This document shows positions 1 through 7,403 of a DNA stretch of 64,000 nucleotides, one piece after another (positions within the stretch are counted from its first letter, which is position 1; each line of letters starts with the position of its first letter). The position numbers and the translations under genes are program-made. The DNA is from Streptomyces sp. 2114.4. GTDB taxonomy: Bacteria > Actinomycetota > Actinomycetes > Streptomycetales > Streptomycetaceae. Location of the stretch: the NCBI RefSeq assembly GCF_900187385.1, contig NZ_FYEY01000001.1, positions 7,378,001 to 7,442,000 on the forward strand, read 5' to 3'. The notes beneath the pieces are model-generated. The model was not told the origin of the DNA, did not search any database, and saw only the letters and a program-made list of their open reading frames with translations.

Positions 1-1
1 A

Positions 2-26
2 GAGGTTGCAGCGGCGAAGCAACCTC
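2..26. terminator. hairpin, possible terminator of a gene left of the window
   Basis: An 8-bp perfect inverted repeat (arms GAGGTTGC and GCAACCTC) encloses a 9-nt loop. It has no T-tract, which is usual for terminators in GC-rich actinobacteria. It probably ends a transcript entering from the left, but this is inferred from structure only. Confidence 0.35.
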
Positions 27-73
27 GGCCAGGCGCCTTCCCTCTTACCTCACGCAATCGCTCCCACCCGTAA

Positions 74-91
74 CCCCTCCAACGGGAGGGG
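74..91. terminator. second short hairpin; rest of 1-456 shows no gene
   Basis: A 7-bp GC stem (CCCCTCC and GGAGGGG) has a 4-nt loop. The open frames across 1-456 have arginine/proline-rich compositions typical of antisense noise, and I see no gene there. The 5' region of the following acyltransferase gene must lie in this stretch. Confidence 0.3.
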
Positions 92-456
92 CTGTTGCAG
101 CGCTGCGTGCCCGTGCGTCTCCGGTCGCCGGGTGCGAGGACGACGATCTGCCGCGGCTCGGCTCGCCCGCGCAGAGATAGCCGCCCCCACAGAAAGTGCT
201 CCATGTCTTTCACCGGCCAGAAGATTCCCACCCTGGCAGTGACAGCAACGGCGCTGTGCTTTGCCCCGGCCATCTGGCGGCACTGGTCACGCCTGTTCCG
301 GCAGGCAGCGCCGTACAGCCTCGGACGACGCGCCGTCAGTCCGGCGGCAGAACCTCTCTCCACCGCCGTGGCACGACCAGATGGTACGGCTGCGCCGCAC
401 CCGAAATCCCGACGCGGCTCTGCCCTGTACATCATTGCTCCGTTGTAAGGACCGGA

Positions 457-1647
457 ATGGCTTGCACCGCGCCGAAGGATTCCTCCGCTCCTCCGAGGAA
501 TCCACCGCCGAGGCTGTACGCACTGGACGGGCTGCGCTTTGTGGCCGCGTTTCTGGTGGTGGCGTACCACTACATCACGCTGCGGGATGGCTGGGGGAAA
601 GATCCAGAAGCCATATCGTCGTCCGTGTACCATCTTTCGGAGTACGGCTGGCTCGGCGTGGAAGTTTTCTTCCTGATCAGCGGATTCGTCATCTGCATGA
701 GCGGCTGGGGGCGCTCGCTCGGAGACTTCGTGACATCTCGGGTTTCACGTCTCTACCCGGCCTACTGGGTCGCGGTACTGCTGACGGCGGCAGTCTTGAC
801 GGCGTTCCCGGATGTCCGCAGTGTCGGCAGTTGGCAAAATATCCTCACGAATCTCACCATGCTCCAAGAAGGAGTCGGGGTACCTGACCTCGATGACGTC
901 TACTGGACACTGTTCGTGGAGCTGAAATTCTACTTGCTGTTCGCCATCGTCATCTTCCGTGGTGTCACCTACCGAAGGTGCGTGCTCTTCTGCGGGCTGT
1001 GGACAGTGGCCGGAATCTTTTCGCTGGGTTCGCATAACGAACTGCTCACCTCCTGGGCGGTCTCCCAGTACTCCCCGTACTTCATTGCCGGAATCGCCTT
1101 CTATCTCATGCACCGCTTCAGGCCCAATGCCTTGTTGTGGGCCATCGTGACCGTGTCATTCTTGCTCGCCCAGCACTACGTCCACGGCCGCTTGGTGACA
1201 AATCTCGGCGCGAAAGCGGATGTGGTGGATGAATGGCCGGCGCGGCTGTTGATCCTGATGGCCTTCGTGACGATGGGGGCTATCGCGCTGGGATTCTTCG
1301 ACCGGCTGCGATGGAGTTGGCTGGCGACCGCCGGGAACCTCACCTACCCGCTCTACCTGATACACATGTATGTGGGATTCACGATTATTGCCCTACTGCG
1401 CCACCATGTTCCAGCAGGGCTGCTCTTTCCGGCGGTCACTGTGTTCATGCTGGTGATCTCCTGGATCATTCATCGCTATGTGGAACGCCCGATCGGCAGA
1501 AAACTACGGCACGCAATGAAAAGAAGCATGAAGGAGATGCGGGCAAACTCGATGGACCACGGCCGTTCGTGTCCCCCTGTTCGCGCCGAAGCGGAAATCC
1601 GTCCACATGCTGATCGAACCGAGCGCCGGAGAGTTCATGTTCCGTAG
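457..1647 (+). CDS. acyltransferase 3 family integral membrane protein (OafA/MdmB type)
   Basis: This is a 396-residue polytopic membrane protein of the acyltransferase-3 family, whose members move acetyl or other acyl groups onto sugars, lipids or macrolides. The N-terminus carries the hallmark LDGLRFVAAFLVVAYHY, with the TM1 His, followed by GVEVFFLISGFVI. About ten hydrophobic segments follow, and the end has the family-typical ERPIGRK. I chose ATG 457 because AAGGA lies just upstream and the conserved domain begins about 20 residues in; the frame stays open further upstream but that part has no family character. It stands alone on the plus strand beside a biosynthetic operon, so it could acylate the product (inference), but envelope polysaccharide acylation is equally possible. 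Confidence 0.85.
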   Translation: MACTAPKDSSAPPRNPPPRLYALDGLRFVAAFLVVAYHYITLRDGWGKDPEAISSSVYHLSEYGWLGVEVFFLISGFVICMSGWGRSLGDFVTSRVSRLYPAYWVAVLLTAAVLTAFPDVRSVGSWQNILTNLTMLQEGVGVPDLDDVYWTLFVELKFYLLFAIVIFRGVTYRRCVLFCGLWTVAGIFSLGSHNELLTSWAVSQYSPYFIAGIAFYLMHRFRPNALLWAIVTVSFLLAQHYVHGRLVTNLGAKADVVDEWPARLLILMAFVTMGAIALGFFDRLRWSWLATAGNLTYPLYLIHMYVGFTIIALLRHHVPAGLLFPAVTVFMLVISWIIHRYVERPIGRKLRHAMKRSMKEMRANSMDHGRSCPPVRAEAEIRPHADRTERRRVHVP

Positions 1648-1745
1648 CGCTGTCGTGCCCGTACGGCGGACGGACCGTGGCTTTCGGCTACCCCGCCGCC
1701 CCCTGACGGGGAGGGAAGCCTGCCCCGGACCGAGGGCCCGGGAGT

Positions 1746-2469
1746 TCAGTCCTGCGGGGAGCCGGCGGAATGGTGGACGTGCAAGGTGAGGCCCGTGATC
1801 CGGCCGGACTGGATGACGGGGCCGTGTTGCGTCCCGCCACTGATGTCGTTGTGCACGGTGGCCCGTGGGATGCTCGGCGCGGTGTTCGTGAGCCGCTGCA
1901 GGGATGCGAGCAGGTCGCGCAGGTCGTCGCCGGTGGCGGGCCCGGCCTGTAGAACATGCTGCAGATGGGCGTGCCACCGGGCGGTGAGGTCATCGGCGGT
2001 GTGCGTACGGTCCGCAGCCCGGGCGTCGAGCAGCCGGGCCCGGACGGAGTCCAGGGTGGCTACCGTGGCAACGTCCGTACCGGTACGCGAGAAGAACCGT
2101 CCGACCGCTGTGTAACTCGCCGGCGGGTCGAACTTTCTGAGCAGTCCTTCGGCCGTCTCGTGCCGGTCCTGAGTCGTGATGATGTCGGCGATCTGATCGT
2201 CGTTCTTCGCAAGCCACCGGACGGTTGACCACGGGTTCGACGCCGCAGGCCTCCAGGGGGTACCACCGTACGGTCGCGGATGGGGCGGCCAGGGCGAGCA
2301 GTGCACCGTCGGCCCGGAGGGCGGCGTCGCACAGTCGGGCGAGATTGGCTGGGCGCCTTGATGCCTCGTTCGACCTTGCTCAGCTGCGCCTCGCTGTAGT
2401 GCACGGCGGCGGACAGGCGGCCCGCGACCCGAGCCGCCTCACGAGGACCGAGCGGCGTGGGGAGCTCAC
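1746..2469 (-). pseudogene. degraded XRE-type helix-turn-helix regulator
   Basis: Pieces of one protein appear in different frames in the right order: a start and RRSVLVRRL near 2469-2435; an HTH stretch ARVAGRLSAAVHYSEAQLSK near 2440-2350; NLARLCDAALRADGALLALA near 2345-2290; and a C-terminal part from about 2240 (STVRWLAKNDDQIADIITTQ) to the stop at 1746. At least three frameshifts separate them, so no intact product is possible. The tail carries HNDISGGTQHGPVIQSG, resembling the short beta-motif tails of many Streptomyces regulators. It is probably a decayed regulator beside the biosynthetic locus. Sequencing error is unlikely to explain three separate shifts. Confidence 0.7.
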
Positions 2470-2635
2470 CCCTGCGGACCAGGGGTTCCGTCGGTGCCTT
2501 CCCTCTTCGTGTCGATCCTGTGCAGCTTTGCGGTCGGGGGCATGGAATCCGGACGTGGCCGCCCATCTCGCCGTGTGGGGCCTGTCCACGCCGTGATAGC
2601 ACGGAGTGATCCGATTCAAGGGAGGCTACGTCCGC

Positions 2636-3295
2636 ATGGGCATCTTCAGCCGTCGTCAGAGCGCGACTTCCGAGCCGACGCAGGCTGTTGGCCTTCGTAC
2701 GCCTTTCCCGGCGGCCGAAACCACCGGGGTCGAGCTCGACCCCGCACTCCGTGCGCTGACCGGAGAATGGACCATCGACCGCCCGCACAGTCGCATCGGA
2801 TTCTCCGTGCGCCACGCGATGGTGACGACGGTGCGGGGTGCTTTCACCGATTACGACAGCGCGCTGTATTTCGACGGAGCTCAGCCTTCCCGGTCCCGGG
2901 CCGAGCTCGTCATCCGGGTCGCCAGTGTCGACACGGGCGTGGAGCAGCGGGACGCGCACCTCATCGGCACCGACTTCTTCGACGCGAACCGCTACCCGGA
3001 GATGGTGTTCCGCAGCACCTCCACGACTCACGAGGGTGCAGAGAACTTCCGCATGACAGGGGACCTGACCATCCGCGACGTCACCCGGCCGGTCGAGCTG
3101 CAACTCGCCTACCTCGGCTCCGTCTTGGACCCGTTCGGCTATGAGCGGGCCGGTTTTGACGCCACCACCACCATCGACCGCACCGAGTGGGGCTTGGTCT
3201 ACAACCAACGTCTGGAAGCGGGCGGCGCCATGGTGAGCGAGAGGGTCCGGCTGCAGTTCGATATCTCCGCGATCCGGTCCGTGCCGCCGGCGTAG
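2636..3295 (+). CDS. YceI family protein
   Basis: The 219-residue product contains the YceI lipocalin-like barrel, which binds polyisoprenoids or amphiphilic lipids in characterised members. Family signatures include GEWTIDRPHSRIGFSVRH at the start of the domain, the SVDTGVEQRDAHLIGTDFFD region, YPEMVFRSTS, and the late DRTEWGL. I see no signal peptide: the first 40 residues are polar, so it is probably cytoplasmic. I chose ATG 2636 over an in-frame ATG at 2606 because AGGGAGG lies about 10 nt before it. The gene is isolated, running away from the pseudogene and converging on the formyltransferase-like gene. No specific role can be assigned from context. Confidence 0.88.
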   Translation: MGIFSRRQSATSEPTQAVGLRTPFPAAETTGVELDPALRALTGEWTIDRPHSRIGFSVRHAMVTTVRGAFTDYDSALYFDGAQPSRSRAELVIRVASVDTGVEQRDAHLIGTDFFDANRYPEMVFRSTSTTHEGAENFRMTGDLTIRDVTRPVELQLAYLGSVLDPFGYERAGFDATTTIDRTEWGLVYNQRLEAGGAMVSERVRLQFDISAIRSVPPA

Positions 3296-3478
3296 CTGCC
3301 CCGGAAGGAGGTCCACTGCGTTCCGTCGCCCACACTCTCACTTCATCGTGGTCATGCGTGGGCTCGGGACCGGCTTCAGCGTTTCGCGGCCGCCGACGAA
3401 GTGCGCGGTGTGCGGGGGGAGTCCAAGCGGGGAAGGACAGCGCATGACGCCTGCGACGACACGTGCGGGCGCGCCCCT

Positions 3479-4174
3479 TCACTGCGCGTGCAGTGCCCAG
3501 CTGCTGCCGTCGACGGACGCCGTTCCGGGCAGGGCGATCAGTTCGGGCTTGAACAGCGGTGGCGAGTCCATCGCGGGCTCCCAGGTCGCTACCTTCTCGT
3601 CCTGCGGGACCTCGATGCGCCTGTCCTGGGCCAGGTCGGCGACCACCTTCAACAGCAACCGCACACCGAGCGGGGCCAGGTGTTCGCGCCACAGGCTCTG
3701 CGCGGTCGAGCCCGGAGGTACGAACAGGTGCTCCTGGGCGGCGAGAGGGCCGGCGTCGGTGCGCTCGGTGAGGTGGTAGACACTCCCGCCCGTCACCTTG
3801 TCACCGTCGCGGATCGTCCACCGGATGGCGTCCCGGCCGCGGTGCAGGGGAAGCAGGCTGGGGTGGTAGCCGATGGTGGCGACGGCGGCCCTGGCGCGCG
3901 TGTGGCGGCCGAGAAAGGCGTGTGAATGCGCGGCGACGATCACGTCCACCCCGTCCGGGACATGTCTCGCGCGCAGTTCGGCCGAGTCCGTCCACGGTAT
4001 GTCCCGCGGGTACGCCCAGGAGCGCAGGCGGTCCCAGGACATCGCGTTGCTCTCGTCGGAATGCCCCTTGCGCAGCCGGGGGGCGGCTGCGCCGACGATC
4101 TTGTGCCCTTCCTCCAGCAGGGCATCCGCGACCTGCACCGCGAATGCCCCTTGTCCTGAGATGTAGATGTTCAT
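3479..4174 (-). CDS. formyltransferase-fold protein (formyl-THF hydrolase / Fmt-like)
   Basis: The 231-residue protein has the formyl_trans_N fold that uses 10-formyltetrahydrofolate. The core signature is HPSLLPLHRGRDAIRW, followed by the conserved Asp in HLTERTDAGPL. The catalytic Asn two residues before the His in Fmt is Gly here (GYHPS), a pattern closer to formyl-THF hydrolase domains (YHPSLLP) than to methionyl-tRNA formyltransferase. It also lacks the Fmt C-terminal tRNA-binding domain. It is the last gene of the PKS/NRPS operon, 36 nt after the small ORF. N-formylation of the product or of a precursor amino acid is the natural guess; formyl-THF hydrolysis is an alternative. ATG 4174 has GGAG about 8 nt upstream; a GTG at 4177 is possible. 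Confidence 0.75.
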   Translation of the reverse strand: MNIYISGQGAFAVQVADALLEEGHKIVGAAAPRLRKGHSDESNAMSWDRLRSWAYPRDIPWTDSAELRARHVPDGVDVIVAAHSHAFLGRHTRARAAVATIGYHPSLLPLHRGRDAIRWTIRDGDKVTGGSVYHLTERTDAGPLAAQEHLFVPPGSTAQSLWREHLAPLGVRLLLKVVADLAQDRRIEVPQDEKVATWEPAMDSPPLFKPELIALPGTASVDGSSWALHAQ

Positions 4175-4210
4175 CACGCGCGCTCCGTGCGGTCGCTGGT
4201 CGGGGTGGGT

Positions 4211-4351
4211 TCAGTAGGGGTAAGAACGCTCCGTCACGGCACAGGGCCGGTTGACAGCGGTTCCGGTGCCGAGCGGCAGGGCGTACCGCCGGCCGGCGTT
4301 CGCCACCACCCGCCGGCCGGCCCCGCCGACGACGACGGGCGTACCGCTCAT
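4211..4351 (-). CDS. 46-residue ORF translationally coupled to the P450
   Basis: ATG overlaps the P450 stop codon as ATGA, and the frame runs 46 codons to TGA at 4213-4211. The peptide begins MSGTPVVVGGAGRRVVANAG and ends NRPCAVTERSYPY, with a single Cys and a Gly/Val/Arg-rich N-terminal half. I recognise no family. The ATGA coupling matches the style of the other joints in this operon, which is the main argument that it is translated. It could be a small accessory protein, a P450 partner, or fortuitous. Confidence 0.45.
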   Translation of the reverse strand: MSGTPVVVGGAGRRVVANAGRRYALPLGTGTAVNRPCAVTERSYPY

Positions 4352-5589
4352 CGGTCGGCCTCCTTCAGTCCACGGTGATCGGGCCGGAACCGCACCGGCA
4401 GGGTGGAGAACCCGGTCAGGAAGTTGGACCGGATGCGCAGTGCCTCGTCGGTCTGCTCGAATCCGGTGGTGAAGTCCCGCAGCGCGAGCAGCAGTTCGGA
4501 GATCTCCACCTTGGCCAGGTACGAGCCGACGCAGAAGTGCGGGCCGTAGCCGAAGGCCAGGTGTTTGTTGGGGGTGCGGCCGAGGTCGAACTCCCCGGGC
4601 CGTGCGAAGACCCGTTCGTCCCGGTTGCCGGAGGCGTGCCAGAGCGTGACGATCTCGCCCGGCCGCAGCCGTACGCCATGCAGTTCGCGCTCGTGGACGA
4701 CGCTGCGCCCGAAGTGCATCGTGGGGGACGCCCAGCGCAGCACCTCGTCCACGGCGGTCTCCACGGCGACCTCACCGTGTTTGAGCCGTCGCCACTGCTC
4801 GGGCCGGTCCGCGAGGGTGTGGACACAGTCGATCATCGTGAGCCGGCTGGTCTCGTCGCCACCGATGATCAGGCTGTAGCAGTTGAGTACGACGTCCTCG
4901 TCGGACAGGGGGACACCGTCGATGGCGCTGCCGATCAGCATGCTGATCACGTCGTCGCCCGGTGACTCGCGCCGCTCCTCGACGAGGTCCATGAAGTACA
5001 TCAGGATCTCGTTGCGGGCCATCTCGGAGTCGACTTCGTCGACGTCCTCGTCATCGGTCGACAGCGCGGTCTTGGTCAGCGACAGGAGGAAGTCCCGGTC
5101 CTGCCCGGGCACGCCGAGCAGGTTCGAGATCGTGGTCATCGGGATCCGACTGGCGATCCGCTCGGCGAAGTCGCAGCCGCCGGACTCCACCGCCTCGCGG
5201 ATCAACTGCCGGGTGTTCACCCGCACCGTCTGCGCGACCTCGTTGAGCACCCTCGGTGAGAGCACCCGCTGAAGGATCTTGCGCAACTCGTGGTGCCGGT
5301 GTCCGTCGGTGACGGCCAGCATCCGGCCTGCCCCTGCGTCACCGCCGCCCAGCAACGTGACGAGCACATTGCCGCGCTCGGACGTGAAGTTCACGTTGTC
5401 CCGGTAGGTGGCCATGATGTCGTCGTAGCGGGAGATGACCCAGAACCCCCGGCGGCCGTCGGCCGGAGGGTTCCAGTACACCGGGGCGGTGTCCCGCAGG
5501 GTGCGCCAGAACCCGTCGAGTTCGTGGTCCGCGAAGGTATGGGGGTCACCCAGGTCCACGGTGGCCGGTGCGGGTGTGCTCACGGTCAC
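4348..5589 (-). CDS. cytochrome P450 (biosynthetic tailoring type)
   Basis: This 413-residue soluble bacterial P450 has all core motifs: I-helix GGDETSR at about 243-249 (oxygen activation), the ExxR pair in DEVLR at 282-285, and the heme loop FGYGPHFCVGSYLAK with Cys353 as iron ligand. Length is normal for the class. GTG 5589 overlaps the stop of the KS gene as GTGA, fixing the start and implying translational coupling. Its place between the KS and the formyltransferase-like gene indicates oxidation of the PKS/NRPS product, probably after release. No dedicated ferredoxin is encoded nearby, so it must borrow a housekeeping one. Substrate and regiochemistry cannot be read from sequence. Confidence 0.95.
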   Translation of the reverse strand: MTVSTPAPATVDLGDPHTFADHELDGFWRTLRDTAPVYWNPPADGRRGFWVISRYDDIMATYRDNVNFTSERGNVLVTLLGGGDAGAGRMLAVTDGHRHHELRKILQRVLSPRVLNEVAQTVRVNTRQLIREAVESGGCDFAERIASRIPMTTISNLLGVPGQDRDFLLSLTKTALSTDDEDVDEVDSEMARNEILMYFMDLVEERRESPGDDVISMLIGSAIDGVPLSDEDVVLNCYSLIIGGDETSRLTMIDCVHTLADRPEQWRRLKHGEVAVETAVDEVLRWASPTMHFGRSVVHERELHGVRLRPGEIVTLWHASGNRDERVFARPGEFDLGRTPNKHLAFGYGPHFCVGSYLAKVEISELLLALRDFTTGFEQTDEALRIRSNFLTGFSTLPVRFRPDHRGLKEADR

Positions 5590-7370
5590 CAGTCCGTACG
5601 CCAGAACCGGCGCGGCTGGAAGGGGTAGGTGGGCAGCGGCACGCGGTGGCTGGCCTCCCCGCGGTGCAGGGAGTCGAAGTCCACCTGTGTGCCGGTCACC
5701 CAGGCGGCGGCCAGCTCGGACAGGGCCGGTATGTCCGTCCCGGACGGCACGATCCCGTTGTCGCTGCGGGGGAAGGAGTCGGCGTCCACCCGCGGCGCGG
5801 CAGCGGTCTCGGTGGCCAGGCCCCGGGGGGAATCGCCGGACAGCGCCGCGATCAGCTCCGCACGGCTGCGGACCACGGCCGCCCACCGGCGGGACATCAC
5901 CTTGCGGCCCAGGTTGAGGCTGAAGCAGACGTCGTCCAGGCGCAGGTCGGGGTCGGCGTTCAGCCAGTCCTTCAGCCGGGCGCGCTGACGTGCCAGCGCT
6001 TCGTCGTCCAGGGCGGACAGGGTGGCCAGTCGCGGCCGGCCCTCGGCCTCCGGGGTGCGTTCGACGACCGTCGGGGCCTCTTCCAGCACCAGGTGCGCGT
6101 TGTAGCCACCGCCGCCGATCGAGGTGATGCCCGCACGGCGGATACCGGACTCCGACGCCCAGTCCGCCGTCTCCCACTGCGGCACGAACGGGGTGCTGGG
6201 GAGGTCGAGGTCCTGGTTGACCTCGGTCAGGTTGATCGTCGCCGGCAGCTTCTTGTGGTACAAGGCCATCGCGGCCTTCACCGCACCGAAGCCGCCCGAC
6301 ACCACACCGCCGTGGCCCACGTTGCCCTTGACCCCGCCGATCGAGGTGGTGCCGCTCTGCTTGCCGAACGCCATGCTCGCCGCGTGCACTTCGAGCTCGT
6401 CGGTCATCGGCATACCGAGACCGTTGGCCTCGTACATGGACACGGTGTCCGGGGCGACGCCGCCCACCTCCATGGCGTTGGCGATGCACGCGCTCAGCCG
6501 CTCGGGCTGGGCCAGGCCGTAGGCCATCGCGCTGACGCCGTTGTTGTTGACGGCCGAACCCTTGACCACGGCGTAGAGGTGGTCACGGTCGGCGACGGCC
6601 TGAGCCAGCGGCTTGAGCAGCACGGTGACGACACCGCTGGACAGCGCGGTGCCGGTGCCGTTGGCGTCGAACGGGCGGCAGTGGCCGTCCTTGGACAGGA
6701 TGCGGTTCTCTTCCCACAGATGACCACGGGGGTGGGGCAGACGGACCATCGCACCGCCGGCGACCGCCATGTCGGTCTGGCCGAGCAGCAGCGACTGGCA
6801 GGCCAGGTGCACCGCGTAGTGGAACCCGGCACAGACGGCGGCAACGGTGACGGCCTCGCCGGTGAGCCCCATGTAGTACAGCGCGTTGGACGTCATGGTG
6901 TCCGGCGACCACGCGAGGCTGGCCTCGATCGCCTCGGGGCCGACCGACACCCGGTCCGGCGGGGAACTGTAGAGCGCCGCGGTCTGCGGGTTGTTGGCGC
7001 CGTACATGCCTATTTCGGCGGTGACCCGGTCCGGGTCGTAGCCGCCGTCCTCGAGCGTTTCCCACGCGCTCTCCAGGAACAGCCGGTTCTCCGGGGTCAT
7101 CGCGGCCGCCATCCGGTCGCTGATGCCGAACACCGACGGGTCGAACTTGTCGTACGTGTCGAGGACGCCGCAGGCCCGCACGTAGAACGGGCTGTGGATC
7201 AAGGTCTCGTCGACGTGGATGTCGTCCTTGGCCAGGAACGACACGGACTCCCTGCCGTGTACGAGATTGTCCCAGAACTGTTCCTTGGTACGGGCGCCGG
7301 GCGCCCGCAGGGACATGCCGATGACGGCCACATCACCGGGGTCGTAGTCCTGCTCGGGGCTGTCGGTCAT
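5586..7370 (-). CDS. free-standing modular-type ketosynthase lacking AT and ACP; putative cyclising/release KS
   Basis: The 594-residue protein is a type I KS of about 430 residues followed by the KS-AT linker and a post-AT linker ending PTYPFQPRRFWR. The AT domain that should lie between them is absent, and there is no ACP. The nucleophile Cys180 is present (AVCAGF) and so is the second His, H353 (KGNVGH), but the first catalytic His of the HGTGT motif is Asn316 (EANGLG). Such a site is unlikely to do ordinary decarboxylative elongation. The gene follows the A-T module with a 33-nt gap (GGAG before ATG 7370) and overlaps the P450. Its place after C-A-T parallels the terminal KS of fungal TAS1, which cyclises an aminoacyl beta-ketothioester to a tetramic acid. 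That role is my inference; a degenerate or structural KS is the alternative. Confidence 0.85.
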   Translation of the reverse strand: MTDSPEQDYDPGDVAVIGMSLRAPGARTKEQFWDNLVHGRESVSFLAKDDIHVDETLIHSPFYVRACGVLDTYDKFDPSVFGISDRMAAAMTPENRLFLESAWETLEDGGYDPDRVTAEIGMYGANNPQTAALYSSPPDRVSVGPEAIEASLAWSPDTMTSNALYYMGLTGEAVTVAAVCAGFHYAVHLACQSLLLGQTDMAVAGGAMVRLPHPRGHLWEENRILSKDGHCRPFDANGTGTALSSGVVTVLLKPLAQAVADRDHLYAVVKGSAVNNNGVSAMAYGLAQPERLSACIANAMEVGGVAPDTVSMYEANGLGMPMTDELEVHAASMAFGKQSGTTSIGGVKGNVGHGGVVSGGFGAVKAAMALYHKKLPATINLTEVNQDLDLPSTPFVPQWETADWASESGIRRAGITSIGGGGYNAHLVLEEAPTVVERTPEAEGRPRLATLSALDDEALARQRARLKDWLNADPDLRLDDVCFSLNLGRKVMSRRWAAVVRSRAELIAALSGDSPRGLATETAAAPRVDADSFPRSDNGIVPSGTDIPALSELAAAWVTGTQVDFDSLHRGEASHRVPLPTYPFQPRRFWRTDW

Positions 7371-7403
7371 GGAAAGGCTCCTGCTTCGAGTCGAGTGGGG
7401 GTC

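Noticed and set aside
2060..3316. A 418-codon minus-strand open frame opposite the YceI gene and running into the XRE relic
   Set aside because: Only the HTH fragment near 2350-2440 is protein-like; the rest is the antisense shadow of YceI.
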